Assembly (NCBI RefSeq): GCF_000204055.1 | Contig: NW_006768768.1 | Coordinates: 1,118,071 to 1,182,070, forward strand | Source of the DNA: Melampsora larici-populina 98AG31 | Lineage: Eukaryota; Basidiomycota; Pucciniomycetes; Pucciniales; Melampsoraceae | Direction of reading: 5' to 3' | Length of the DNA stretch: 64,000 bases | Shown: piece by piece, positions 1 through 10,124 of the stretch | Position numbering within the stretch: the first letter of the stretch is position 1 | How the letters are laid out: the number at the start of each line of letters is the position of its first letter | Program-made: the position numbers and the translations under genes | The notes under the pieces: model-generated | Databases searched by the model: none | Told to the model about the DNA's origin: nothing | Seen by the model: the letters and a program-made list of their open reading frames with translations, nothing else

Positions 1-20
1 CCATCAGATAGTAAGGACCA

Positions 21-735
21 GGCGCAGATTCGAGCGATTCGTTACTATTTGAAGTACATTAGAGTGGTTTTTGGCTTTGGTATCAGCAGGAAGGTTAAAC
101 TATAGGACGAGTGACAGCCTTGTGGATGTCACTCAGTCACCTATCTAATCCCATGCCTGGTGTTTGAGATACCTCGATGACATGCCGATGATTGAAACTT
201 CATCCTGGCTGCCCGATTTCACCTGCCCCCTTCTACAAATCCTCTTTTACATATTTCAAGTGGGCAAACCCATAGCTATCATTCGTGTCATCTGGGTGAA
301 AGGCACCTTGAAAGCCTTGATTAAAGTGCAGATGAGCACTTGAATCCAGTGATGTGCACTCTAAACCAGTCTCCAAATAGAAAATAGACTGGTTTTTGAC
401 GTCCTGCGCAGTTTTCTCATCACGAGATAACAGAAATAGCGATAGCAGAAAAAGGAATAGAAAAGCACCTTCCTATTCCTTCACTAACAAAAGGACTGGC
501 TGCGTAAAAGCCCCCAATGCTGCGTTTGCCCGCGTCATCGGCTGTGTAGATGACGTCGAGCCTCACTGAAACTATAGGAGGCTCGACGTTTTAAAACGAA
601 TGTTAAAGTTGATCGGACTGTGCACGACGTCTAAAAGTGGTCCTTTGTCTACTTTGCAAGCGAAAACGTGAAAAATCTGGTAAAACGAGTACCATATCGA
701 CAAAATAGTAATAACGAATCGCTCGAATCTGCGCC
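21..735. repeat. Inverted-repeat pair, possible foldback or MITE
   Basis: Bases 21-50 recur as the reverse complement at 703-735. The arms are about 30 bp and differ only by a 3 bp insertion (GTTACTATTT against GTTATTACTATTT). The DNA between them has no convincing gene. A small hairpin also lies inside (363-372 with 386-395, arms AAACCAGTCT). No target duplication was recognised because the left arm is close to the window edge. Confidence 0.5.
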
Positions 736-1029
736 TTCTCTCTAGTCCCCGATTATCCATCATGCTTATATCCAGCCGAAGCTATCGAGGAGACACGGAC
801 TCATGTACGTCATCGCGCATAAGACTGTGACGACCGCCGAGAATCATCCGCCCGAGCTTAGTCATCCACCAATGCACCATCGGATTTTTCAATTCAAGAG
901 TTGAACCTCAATTCGGCTCGTGTACAGTCTATTTGACCTATCACTCCCAAAAAAGTGATTGAAGCTCCAGTGGCTACCTCCTTTGCTCATCTTCAAAATA
1001 CGTCAACCTCACACTATACAAACATAACA

Positions 1030-2761
1030 ATGCCCTCCTTACCACAACGAAAGATTGGGAACGATTTAGTACCAGTCAGTAATTTTCCGATAGACTCGGT
1101 GTACATTCCAGGTAACCAATCGGTGTTTCGATGACTTGGCAGATTCCAGGTCTGGGTTGCATGGGCTTTTCCGCATTCTACGCTGGTGATCGAGATGATG
1201 ATGCTAGTATCCAGGTGATCAAGGCTGCTTATGAGGCGGGTCAGACCTTTTGGTAAACAAATTTCATCAATTCTGCCGAGGCTTGACACTGAATCTGAAT
1301 CTGGTCAACCAGGGATACTGCTGATATCTACGGTGATAAAGAGATGGGGGCAAACGAACGATTGTTGGCAAAGGTTGGTATTTTGATTCCACCCTTCTTG
1401 GAAAACCTTGCCAAGATTGGTAACATGGATTCTTTCCAGGCGATCAAAAAGATTGGGATTCCCAGGAAAGATTTGTTTATTGCCACGAAGTTTGGGAACC
1501 ATCGAGATTCCAACGGAACTTGGACAGTGAAAGGCACTCCTAAGTATGTCAAAGAGGCCTGCGAAGCTTCGCTGAAAGCTCTTGAAGTAGAGACCATTGA
1601 TTTGTATTGTAGGCCTTACTCTTCTTTGATTGGATTCATGATATCAAAGTGAATGCTAATCATTCTGGTGATTACCTAGACCAGCACCGCGTTGATAAAG
1701 ATACGCCTATCGAAGACACGGTCAAAGCGATGGAGGAGCTCCGACAGGCTGGAAAGTGAGTTGCACGTCCAGACAAACTCCTTTGCTCGCCTTTCGATAG
1801 ATCATAATGAGTTGGAAACACTTTTGCCGATTTGCTCAGGGTGAGATACTTGGGTTTGTCGGAATGCTCAGCTGCAACTTTACGCAAGGCTTGTAAAGTT
1901 GCGAAGATAGATGCATTACAGATCGGTGCGTGCTTCGTAGAGGTTATATGAGTTGAATCAACCCACTCGACGTATCCTTTTGAGGATGTTCGGGTGCGTT
2001 TCCATATCAGAGCTCTGATTTTCGTTCAATATCTGTAGAATACTCACTCTGGCAAACTGATATTGAAGACAATGGTATCCTAGATGCCTGCAAAGAATTA
2101 GATGTTGTAAGTGCTCACGTGAAAATATTTAAATGATTTTTTCAAAGCAAAACTCATGGTCTTGTTAACCTCATGCTGACTCTGTTGGTGTTGGGAGAAA
2201 ATAGACCTTGATTGCCTATAGTCCTCTGGGTCGAGGTATGCTTGCTGGAAAGTTCAAGTCTCGTAATGATATAGGAAAGGACGACTTTCGCTACAATCAA
2301 CCTCGCTTCTCAGAGGAAAATTTTCCTAAAAACCTACAATTAGTCACAGAGCTTGAAAAGATGGCGAAAAAGAAAGGCTGCACGCCTGCTCAATTAGCAT
2401 TGGCGTGGTGCCATGAAAGGTCTTTCATCGGTTTTCACTAGGGATACTGATATATGAATAAATCGTCACATTGAACTGACGCGACTGCCTGGTAAATTGG
2501 TCTAGATGGGAAAAGGTAATCGCAATTCCCGGGACTACCAACGTTGATCGAATGAAGGAGAACATCGGATCCGACAAAGTAAAATTAATCAAGTCAGAGA
2601 TGGACCAAATTCAAGAAATTCTCAACACCTTCAAGCCACATGGTGATCAGTTGAGTACTCCATGTCTCCTACAAAATCCCGTCAAGTACTGTGTGGCACT
2701 CATCCTACGAAATTTTGTGGGTAGATATGAGCACCATATGATGGGGGCGATTGGCTTGTGA
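1030..2761 (+). CDS. Aldo-keto reductase (AKR13-like), multi-exon
   Basis: NAD(P)H-dependent oxidoreductase of the aldo-keto reductase superfamily; a cytosolic TIM barrel that reduces aldehydes or ketones. The gene has about ten exons split by short GT-AG introns. Clear junctions are 1252/1313, 1608/1680, 1755/1840, 1925/2039, 2106/2205 and 2419/2506. The N-terminal motif GLGCMGFS, the DTADIYG segment (catalytic Asp and Tyr), ATKFG (catalytic Lys) and YYQHRVD (catalytic His) make a complete tetrad. SPLGRGML and IPGTTNVDR (cofactor loop) follow. The ATG at 1030 gives the usual N-terminus starting just before the first barrel strand. A 66 bp stretch at 1374-1439 has no stop and could be an intron or be retained. 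The last exon boundary near 2650-2720 is uncertain. The gene looks intact. The AKR13/pyridoxal-reductase-like assignment is by motif only; the substrate is unknown. Confidence 0.9.
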
Positions 2762-3759
2762 ATGGTAAAACTGGCCTGAGATAGACTTGGGCACACGACA
2801 GGTATTCAATTGCCTCGCCGTAGTATTTCTCGATCAAAATTGCATTTCGTTAGTGGCCAGTTCATGTACACCAAACATCCCTCCTTGAGGGTAGTAGTCT
2901 ATGGTGGTAGAGTGAGGATCTTTTTGTGAATGTTTGCTTCTAAGAGCACCCACTATCATGAGGGTGATTTATCTTAGATTTTGCGGTCCTGAGCGCGAAA
3001 TTTGATCATGCGTGTTTTACCAAAGTTGGTAACCGCATGAATTCCACTATGGATTGACGTAACATCTGCTTTACCAATGATAAATCACTGTGAATCAACC
3101 AGATCCCTTTAATAGCCCAGGACGTGTACGGTTTCCTAGTATGGGCAAGTGCTTCGAATTCCAAGAAAGAGACATCGGCAAAAAGGGAGGTGAAATTTCA
3201 TCCAACAAAAGATCCAACAAATGCCTGCTCTGAGTCCCTTGAAAAGGGAGATTGACGGTCTTTTGAAGTCTTCCAACAACGATGAGGACAACTAGAGTGA
3301 CCAACTGGTCTTTGACTTCTTGTTTGCTAAACCTCTCCTCCACCTCCTCAGACTCGCATCCATCGAGACCGCGCTTGACGTGCTCAGAGGCTATATGATA
3401 ACTATTTCACACATAACGCTAAATATGAAGTCATTTTAAACAAAGATTCCTGTATATTCCAAATAAGTAAAGAACTCTGTTTTAAAATAGTCAAATCTAC
3501 AATTACATGATTGATTTTGAATCGTGAATCATTTAGAACAGATGAATTCAATCCAGATGAATTCTTATTATCAAAACAACATACATCTTTGAAGAACCAA
3601 ATTGAGAACCGATTTGAATGATTTAAAGTTTGAAGTTGGATTGATTAATGAAGATGTTGAAGGTTTTACTGGTTTAGGAATGGTTTTGAGAGGATCGATT
3701 GAAAGAAATATGATTCGAATTGAAACACCAATTGAAGATTGTAAAGAACACTCAAAGTT

Positions 3760-3860
3760 GAGTTCTGAAGTTCAAGGTTGAGTTTTGAAGTGTGAGTTTT
3801 CGAGTTGAAGTTGAAAGCTTTGAGGTTGAAGTTTTGAAGGTGAGGTTTTGAATAATGCAG
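3760..3860. repeat. Degenerate GTTGAAGTTTTGAG-type minisatellite
   Basis: A purine/thymine-rich stretch repeats variants of GTTGAAGTTTTGAG about seven times. It lies in the non-coding body of the TIR element. Confidence 0.45.
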
Positions 3861-4468
3861 TTGTTGAGTGGTTGGATGCATCAAGTCTTACGATAAATCA
3901 AGTTGTAGCTGTTCGTAGATTTGAACATGGGGAAAGCAAGATTTGACGTGGTCGTAGGGACCGCAAGTCTAAAACAGGTCCATAGTGGACCAGGACCCCG
4001 GATAAGTCTTATAAATGATAGGGATGGAAAATTGGTCAAAACCTCCTAATTCATACCTCTTTTTTTGTTTTTTTGAGGCCATTAATTCCTGTTTCATCCC
4101 TAACCTAAAAGCCAGGTTTTTAAGAGTTTTGGAAATTAATTCCCCCACATCCCTAACATTGGAAAGCTGGTTTTGGGGAATTTTTGGGGACTTCAATTTT
4201 GTTTCTGGAACATTGAAAAAGCGCAAATAATCTTGATGTGATTCTTGTACCTAGATCAGCTATTTCAATGTACAACAGTTTCAACATGGGTGAATACTCA
4301 TCAGAGTAAAGGGAAGTCAGAAAAATTGACTTTTGAATGAATGCAAGCTATGTCCCTTGTGCACAACTCAACTTGCATATGAGCAACTTGTGTAAAAACT
4401 TGTTGAACATGACTTCCTGTTTGTTCCTTTCAAGGTCAATCAAGAAATAACTTATGAAATGGGATATT

Positions 4469-4918
4469 TGTTGGTGTTGATGATTATCAAATAGTGATCG
4501 TAGTGTTATTTGATTAGTGCTGTGTTATGATCATCCTGCGTGATGAAGTTCTGTGACTGTCTCATCCTGCGTGATGAATTTGATATGTTTCTTTTTATTT
4601 AATAATCATTTTTTTGTGCGCGTAACTCTCACCTATAAAGACTATGAGCTTGCACTTAGCTTTGATCTTCATCTCTTTCAAAGCTATTGACTTCATCACA
4701 AACTAACTATTTTCGTGTTTGTGAATCCGTGCAATACTCATAGGTATGATTCTTTTGCTTTATGTTTTCCTTTTTTTACTTTTCTCTCGATGCTTGTTTT
4801 TCATATTTCTCTCATGTTTCTATCGTGTACACATTATGCAAAATTCATCTCTTTAAAAGCTATTGACTTCATCACAAACTAACTATCGTCGTGTTTGTGA
4901 ATCCGTGCAATACTCATA
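4469..4918 (+). repeat. Copia 5' LTR with internally duplicated 3' segment
   Basis: It starts TGTTGGTG and ends around AATACTCA(TA). A TATA-like CCTATAAAGA is at 4632-4641. A segment of about 70 bp (from CTCTTT.AAAGCTATTGACTTC to the TACTCATAGG end) occurs at about 4674-4745 and again at 4848-4920, so the LTR 3' part is duplicated. The exact right edge depends on whether the end is CA (4916) or ATA, as the target duplication suggests. Confidence 0.6.
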
Positions 4919-4930
4919 GGTTATGAGCCT
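4919..4930 (+). promoter_or_regulatory. Primer-binding site for half initiator-Met tRNA
   Basis: GGTTATGAGCC directly follows the LTR. It is complementary to the anticodon stem-loop of fungal initiator tRNA-Met, the internal primer site used by many Ty1/copia elements. Confidence 0.6.
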
Positions 4931-5007
4931 TTTTACCGAGTAAAACACAGGTTTATACGAATACACGATTGACGTCATTATCAATTTTTTGAATCTTTAC
5001 TCCAGCA

Positions 5008-6135
5008 ATGGCTTCTTCTTCGCCTATCAATTCTGGTTCTCCTGTTTCCGACTCGTTCACCAACGACTCGATCATCAATCCACCGGCCTCCAATTCTGCC
5101 GGGTCTACTGCTTCAATCTCTTCGTCTTCAAGAACTATCGTTCCAGGCGCATCTTCTCCTATCGATAATCTTTTATCTCTTCCAGCATCAATGGCTACTC
5201 TTGAGACCAATACTGGAACCGGCGATGACCGCATCAAGATCCCGATTCTCAGTGACGGCAATTTCCCTCACTGGAATAAGCGTCTACATTTCGCCCTTCA
5301 GACTAGAGGGTTGCTTGCTTATCTAACCAATGACACTCCGCCGACTGCCTCCGCCGAACTTTTGACTTATTGACGCCATCAGGGTCGTGTTATGGAACTG
5401 ATTGTCAATTCTTTGGACGCAGCTAACGACTCTCTTGTTCAAATTACCAATACTCCTAAGATCGCATACGAGACTCTATGTCGGGCTCACGGTAGTAGCG
5501 GTGGTGTTTTAGCGGCCGCGGCTATATGTGAAATTGCTACAGCTAGATTGGAACCTGGGCAATCTCTTTCAGAATTCATCATTCGTATTCGAAATTTACA
5601 CAATCAATTGGCTCAGTATGCCGCTGAAGACAAAGATATTGTGTTATCTCCCAAACTTTTGGCAATCTTCTTAATGAACGGTCTTGGCAAGGAGTTCAAA
5701 TTTATCACGGCTCCATTCTTTGCTGATCTTTCGACTTTAACTGTTCAAAAAGTTATGGATTGATTAGTACTTGAGACAGCTAAACAATCCTCCTCCGGTT
5801 CTGTCTCTTCTACGAATGCTTTTGTCGCCAAATCAACCGTATCTTCGACTGCGAATCGAAACTCTAACACCAAACGTATTGGTCCTGGTCCAGATGACTT
5901 GTGCAACTTGGACAAGCATCGTGGTTTACCTCATTCTAATCGTAACTGTTTTGCTCAAAATGGAATGAAACCTCGTAGCAAATTACCTACCTCATCTTCT
6001 CAAAAAGGACAGACCTGGGGTAATCAGGATCAAGTGAGTAAAACGGCTCAAGCCACTACAAGCTTTAACAAGCTTAAAAGGACAGACCTGTGCGTAAAGC
6101 AGCAGGGATCGAAAGCAAAGATGCGGTTAAGATAA
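5008..6135 (+). pseudogene. Copia gag with two in-frame TGA stops
   Basis: The frame from the ATG at 5008 encodes a Ser/Thr-rich leader. It then shows the copia gag pattern (GDDRIKIPILSDGNFPHW, then an ISLEFIIRIRNLHNQL-like UBN2 segment seen as LSEFIIRIRNLHNQLAQY). A degenerate zinc-knuckle follows (CNLDKHRGLPHSNRNC). In-frame TGA codons at 5371-5373 and 5761-5763 break it, but the same frame continues across both. Both could come from TGG or CGA by a G-to-A or C-to-T change. Nothing downstream resembles pol. Confidence 0.75.
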
Positions 6136-6163
6136 GATAAGCAAACAAATATAGATTTCTTTT

Positions 6164-6207
6164 CAAACTAACTATCGTCGTGTTTGTGAATCCGTGCAAT
6201 ACTCATA
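6164..6207 (+). repeat. Copia 3' LTR remnant
   Basis: The last roughly 44 bp match the 3' end of the 5' LTR (CAAACTAACTATCGTCG through AATACTCATA). The rest of the 3' LTR is missing. Confidence 0.65.
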
Positions 6208-6588
6208 ATATTAATCATGCTGTTCATTCATGGTACATCAGTATCATCTGAGAGGGAGATTTTTGTCCAACTGAGATTCATTCCTCCACATCCCTAACAT
6301 GTGACCAGGACCGGGGCGGATAATTCCTTTTTCATCCCTAACATAGCAAAAATTGGAGGGTCTGATTCATTCCTTTTTCATCCCTTGGGTTTATGGGACT
6401 TATCCGGGGTCCTAGTGGACCTGTCTAGATTTTAGCACTAAAGTTACGGTAAATCACTCAGTTACCGCACCCATAGTGGGTGCTCTAAGAATACAAACAT
6501 AGGCATAATTTGCCTTGCATTTAAAGCTACACAACATTTGGTTGGCTCATGGTTTGGCTGCCATCGGAAGACAAGCAGTTGTTAAGAG

Positions 6589-7066
6589 CAACACTGCCAC
6601 AATTACTTTACTGTTTACAATAAAGTGACAGTAAAGTACTGTTTTTCCAGCATAAGTATCTCAATACTTGGTATCACTCTGCCCAATACTGTACTCCCAG
6701 GCCCTTGGGATGGTATTGTCAATTTCAAAATGGTATCAAGTAAATCATCTGAAAACCAATACTTTACCCAGAAGTTGATGGATAAGTATTGGTCAAATAC
6801 TTCTCCCATTTAGGCTTAGATACTCAGTATGGTATCAGCTTGTGGCACAAAGACCAATACAGTATCAAGTATAGTAACAGTATTTCTTCAAGATAATTTA
6901 CTCAAGATAAGTCTTTGGTACATAGTATCACAGTTTTTGATACCGTATTGAGTATTGTATTGGTGAACCAATACTTTACTGCCTACCAAATTTTACGGTA
7001 TTGTTTTTTTTGATACTTTACCCAGTATTGCCAATACAATACCAGTAAAGTCACTGTGGCAGTGTT
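6589..7066. mobile_element. MITE with 8 bp duplication GTTAAGAG (hAT-type)
   Basis: The left end CAACACTGCCACA and right end TGTGGCAGTGTT are inverted. GTTAAGAG flanks both sides (6581-6588 and 7067-7074). Eight-base duplications fit the hAT superfamily. The 478 bp interior is non-coding and rich in short inverted motifs around CAATACTTTAC and CAGTATTG, so much of it could fold on itself. Confidence 0.75.
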
Positions 7067-7074
7067 GTTAAGAG

Positions 7075-7615
7075 AAATGTCAGAGAATTATAATGATCCC
7101 TGCAATAATATTGTCAAACGAGATCAATCTGTTCAAGTTACTTTGTATTTGTATAATGTTTGTTTGATTTATTGCAAACCCTTATAAGCCTTTGATATTG
7201 TATTGATTGGAGTAGTTTATCATTGTTGAACAAGTCAAACAATTGTTTTTTTGACTCAGCTGCAGTTGATGATGAGAAGGCAATGGAGAATTTGAGGACT
7301 TGGCCAAACAGGGTTGGCCAGGGTCAGCACTTGGTCAGCTGACCTTTTTTGGGGGTGGGGAATGTCAGTTTTGACAATTTTGACAACATGACTCAAGTGG
7401 CACTTTAGAGCCTCCATATGACTCATGAGCCTCCGTGTTGTCTTTACTCAGCTTGTTACTTGTATCCCATCTGGAATCCATACATAAATGATCAATTTAA
7501 TTCTTTTTTCTGTATGTACAATTATGTATATAGTTGATTACATATGGACTGGCAACTCTAGTCATCTAGTTTCAGAAACAGCATGAAGGCAACATCAAGG
7601 CAAGGAGTTTTGGAG
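7075..7615. other. Spacer without recognised gene
   Basis: AT-rich DNA with scattered TTTGACAA repeats near 7360-7385. I see no coding potential and no RNA gene. Confidence 0.4.
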
Positions 7616-9651
7616 TAGGGCTGTGACCCGACCCTGCGTGTGACGGGGCCGCCCCAAGGCCGAACCCGGACTTGGGATCTAGGATGGCTGAACAGATGTA
7701 GACTGCCTTTTTCTGGGCAGCCTCCTGGTATCCGATGATCTTCTTTATCATCGGCGTAATGGCTACTTTGAGTTCCTTACACTTGGAATCAGCCCAGGCC
7801 TAATCAAAACAAGAGATATGTTAGTAACATGTAAAAAGACAAAGTGGAAAAAGGAACAAAAATAAAGAAAAAAACTTACATGTTCAAGGCAGTCAACGAG
7901 CCACTGGTAGTCAGGCATAACAAGAGAAAAATTCTAGTATAGATGGCCTTCAATGGTTGAAGTCACAGCAGCTAGAGGAGATAAGAACTCAACCAAGTTT
8001 TCAACCAAAGTCCATTCATCATAGTCGAGTATGAAACATTCAAGAGCTGGGTTACAGTTGAACTGGTACTCCAGAACAACTCTAAGCTGAACAAAGCGAG
8101 CCAAAGAAGAGTGGGTTGAAGACCAACGAGTTGAGACCTTGTGGACTAAACCCACTTTGGGAACAGTTGCACAGCTTGCAATAGCATTGTTGAGTGAGGT
8201 TTTGAGTTGGCTAGAATGTTTAATCTTCCGGTGAAAGGCTTGAATTCGAGTGAGGACACTTGCTACCTCAGAATTTGAGGTATACTCAACAAACAATGGA
8301 ACCAAAGCGTGATCATGTGGAATAGCAGGATTGAGAGCATTGATCACGGCAGGGGCATTCTTTTGATTGAAGACAGACAGTCCAGCCTGAGCCACGAGAT
8401 TGATCATGTGGGCTACGCACCCGTGAAGATGTTGGGAAGCGTCAAAATGGGGAATCATGGTTGAAAGGCTTTGACCCATGGTGGTATTGTTGGAGGCATT
8501 ATCGGCAGTGATGCAGTAAAGACGTGGAGAGATTGAAAACAAATCTAGAATAGCCTTGAGAATGGTGGCAAGGTTGGTACCGGTGTGAGGGCCTTTGATT
8601 GGCTTCAAGGCAAGTGCAATTCCACAGAGTTCAAACATATTGGTTATCCAATGAGCGGTGACTCCTAGCATGGCGATATTGGTGGGAGAGGTCCACCCAT
8701 CACAGGTGATACTGATATGAGACACATTAGAAAGGAGATTCATGATCTTAGCTCAAGCTAATCAGAAGTGGTCCAAGATTCCATCGGAGATTGCTGTGCG
8801 CTTAGACAACAGGGTGAAAGCGTGAGGGTTGATCATATTTATGATCTCGCAGAATTTGGACGCATCAACAAACGAAACCGGGATCTCTTGGTTGACAACC
8901 ATGCGGATGAGCGCATCCTTGAGGTTGGTTTGGCTGAGGGGTTTGACCTAAAAAAAAGGAAGATAACAAAAGAAAGGAAGAAAAGAATAAGAAAATGAAT
9001 GATGAAAAATAAGTTGAGAAGGGAAGTACATTACCTTAATTGGCTCGCCATCAATGTAGAAGGCTTGGACAGTGGGTTGATTGGTTTGAATGGGGGCTAC
9101 AATATGATGAGCACGCCAGAGATGTCGTATCATCGATTTGGTACTAGAGTGCCTATCATGAGCTAACGGTTTGTTGCAAACCCGAACTTCCTTGAGATCT
9201 TGGTTCATAGGATTAATAGTGTTGATAAAACCATCTTGCGCATGACAATGTTTTTCATGACACCTGAGACTTCTTCTTGTACAAAGTACGTCCAAACCCA
9301 CAACAAGTGTTGGGTGGTGGTAGCGTCAGAAACTACGGAAATTGAATCAGAAGGGGTAATTGATGAAGTCGCAGCGGCGGAAAGGGAAGATGACTGCATC
9401 GTGCGACGTAATCCGGTGGATCTGGTCACCGGGGTCAATCCAGATGGCATATCTTGATTGATAATCTATTAACTTTGATTATTGTGAGAGTTTGGTGAGG
9501 GAAAAGGGCTTGGGCATGCGTCCGGCTTGGGCGCCTGAGGCGCCCGCGGGCACTTTGTCTCTCTCATCCTGTTAGGTTTAATTGCCCCAAGGCCGGGACT
9601 GCTAGCTTCCAGAAATCAGCCGGGCAGGGTTGGGTCCGGGTCACAGGCCTA
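7616..9651 (-). mobile_element. hAT-Ac-type transposon, deletion derivative
   Basis: The left end TAGGGCTGTGACCCGACCC and the right end, in reverse complement TAGGCCTGTGACCCGGACCC, are typical hAT-Ac termini. Flanks TTTTGGAG (7608-7615) and TGTTGGAG (9652-9659) match at 7 of 8 bases, as expected for a decayed 8 bp duplication. The subterminal regions are GC-rich. The internal transposase runs straight into the left terminus, so its 3' part has been deleted. Confidence 0.75.
7680..9450 (-). pseudogene. hAT transposase lacking the C-terminal dimerisation domain
   Basis: Read from 9450 downward: a Ser-rich N-terminus, a BED-type zinc-finger region (WVWTYF, then VCNKPLAHDRHSSTKSMIRH and a final H), then the RNase-H-fold core. 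The core has ITCDGWTSP (catalytic Asp), ITADNASNN (second Asp), the insertion HLHGCVAHMINLVAQAG and STRWSSTHSS. A frameshift separates the WVWTYF segment from the zinc ligands. At least two introns interrupt the rest (around 8750-8765 and 7800-7930). The last recognisable piece (VYICSAILDPKSG, about 7670-7700) meets the GC-rich terminal sequence, and the hATC domain is absent. The copy is therefore not autonomous. It is a divergent relative of the hAT at 25-27.7 kb. Confidence 0.8.
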
Positions 9652-9659
9652 TGTTGGAG

Positions 9660-10124
9660 TGTATGTTGTTATGTGCTCATGTAACTGTACTGGTACAACT
9701 TTATATAGGGGTTTTAGTCCGCTATGTTGATACTAGGAGCCATACCTGCCTCCCCACATGATTAGCATACGGTGTCTATAGCTCCAAAGAAACCATCCAC
9801 TGTAGGCTCATTAATTTACACGGCCATGCGAAATAACAAGAATGATGTGGTCAAGGTAATGCACCAGGCTTGAAGAAAACAAAGGCTCACAAAGGACAAG
9901 TGTAATCTTGATTATTTCAACATTATTTACACACTGATGGGGGTTGGAGCAGACAAAACAAAGATTGGATCCAAACATTGACAGTGTAAGGTTTTGAGAA
10001 TGAGCCACAGCATGCGCAGTAAGATTACAAGGTTGCCATACAAAGAACTACAAGTGAATGTGCTAGTCAAATGCATGAAATGAAGCAGGAGATATGGGGA
10101 TTATTGAGGATATGCTGGCATTGA
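9660..10124. other. Intergenic DNA before the P450 3' end
   Basis: No domain-bearing frame. The open frame at 9811-10008 (-) has no recognisable features. Confidence 0.35.

Larger units (their letters stand above)
4469..6207 (+). mobile_element. Ty1/copia retrotransposon, internally deleted
   Basis: The order is 5' LTR, half-tRNA primer site, gag, truncated 3' LTR. ATATT lies just before the LTR start (4464-4468) and again just after the 3' LTR remnant (6208-6212), the 5 bp duplication expected for an integrase-mediated insertion. No protease, integrase or reverse transcriptase remains between gag and the 3' remnant, so the copy is a deletion derivative. It sits inside the inner TIR element. 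Confidence 0.7.
3969..6435. mobile_element. Inner TIR element interrupted by copia
   Basis: The left end CTAAAACAGGTCC..., which continues with GGACCCCGGATAAGTC, recurs in reverse complement at 6392-6435 with a few differences (CTAAAATCTAGACAGGTCC, then GGACCCCGGATAAGTC). The arms are about 45 bp. A TA duplication is possible but weak. The internal DNA shows repeated CATCCCTAAC-type phrases on both sides of the copia insertion and no transposase, so it is a non-autonomous element. Confidence 0.5.
2944..6485. mobile_element. TIR DNA element with TAA duplication (PIF/Harbinger-like), holding nested insertions
   Basis: GAGCACCCACTAT directly after TAA (2941-2943) is matched by its reverse complement ending at 6485, followed by TAA (6486-6488). 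Three-base TWA duplications are typical of PIF/Harbinger elements, so the class is inferred from the ends. No transposase is visible. The body contains a second TIR element (3969-6435), which in turn contains a Ty1/copia copy. Bases 2944-3968 hold no gene I recognise; the open frame at 3095-3343 (-) has no family features. Confidence 0.55.
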
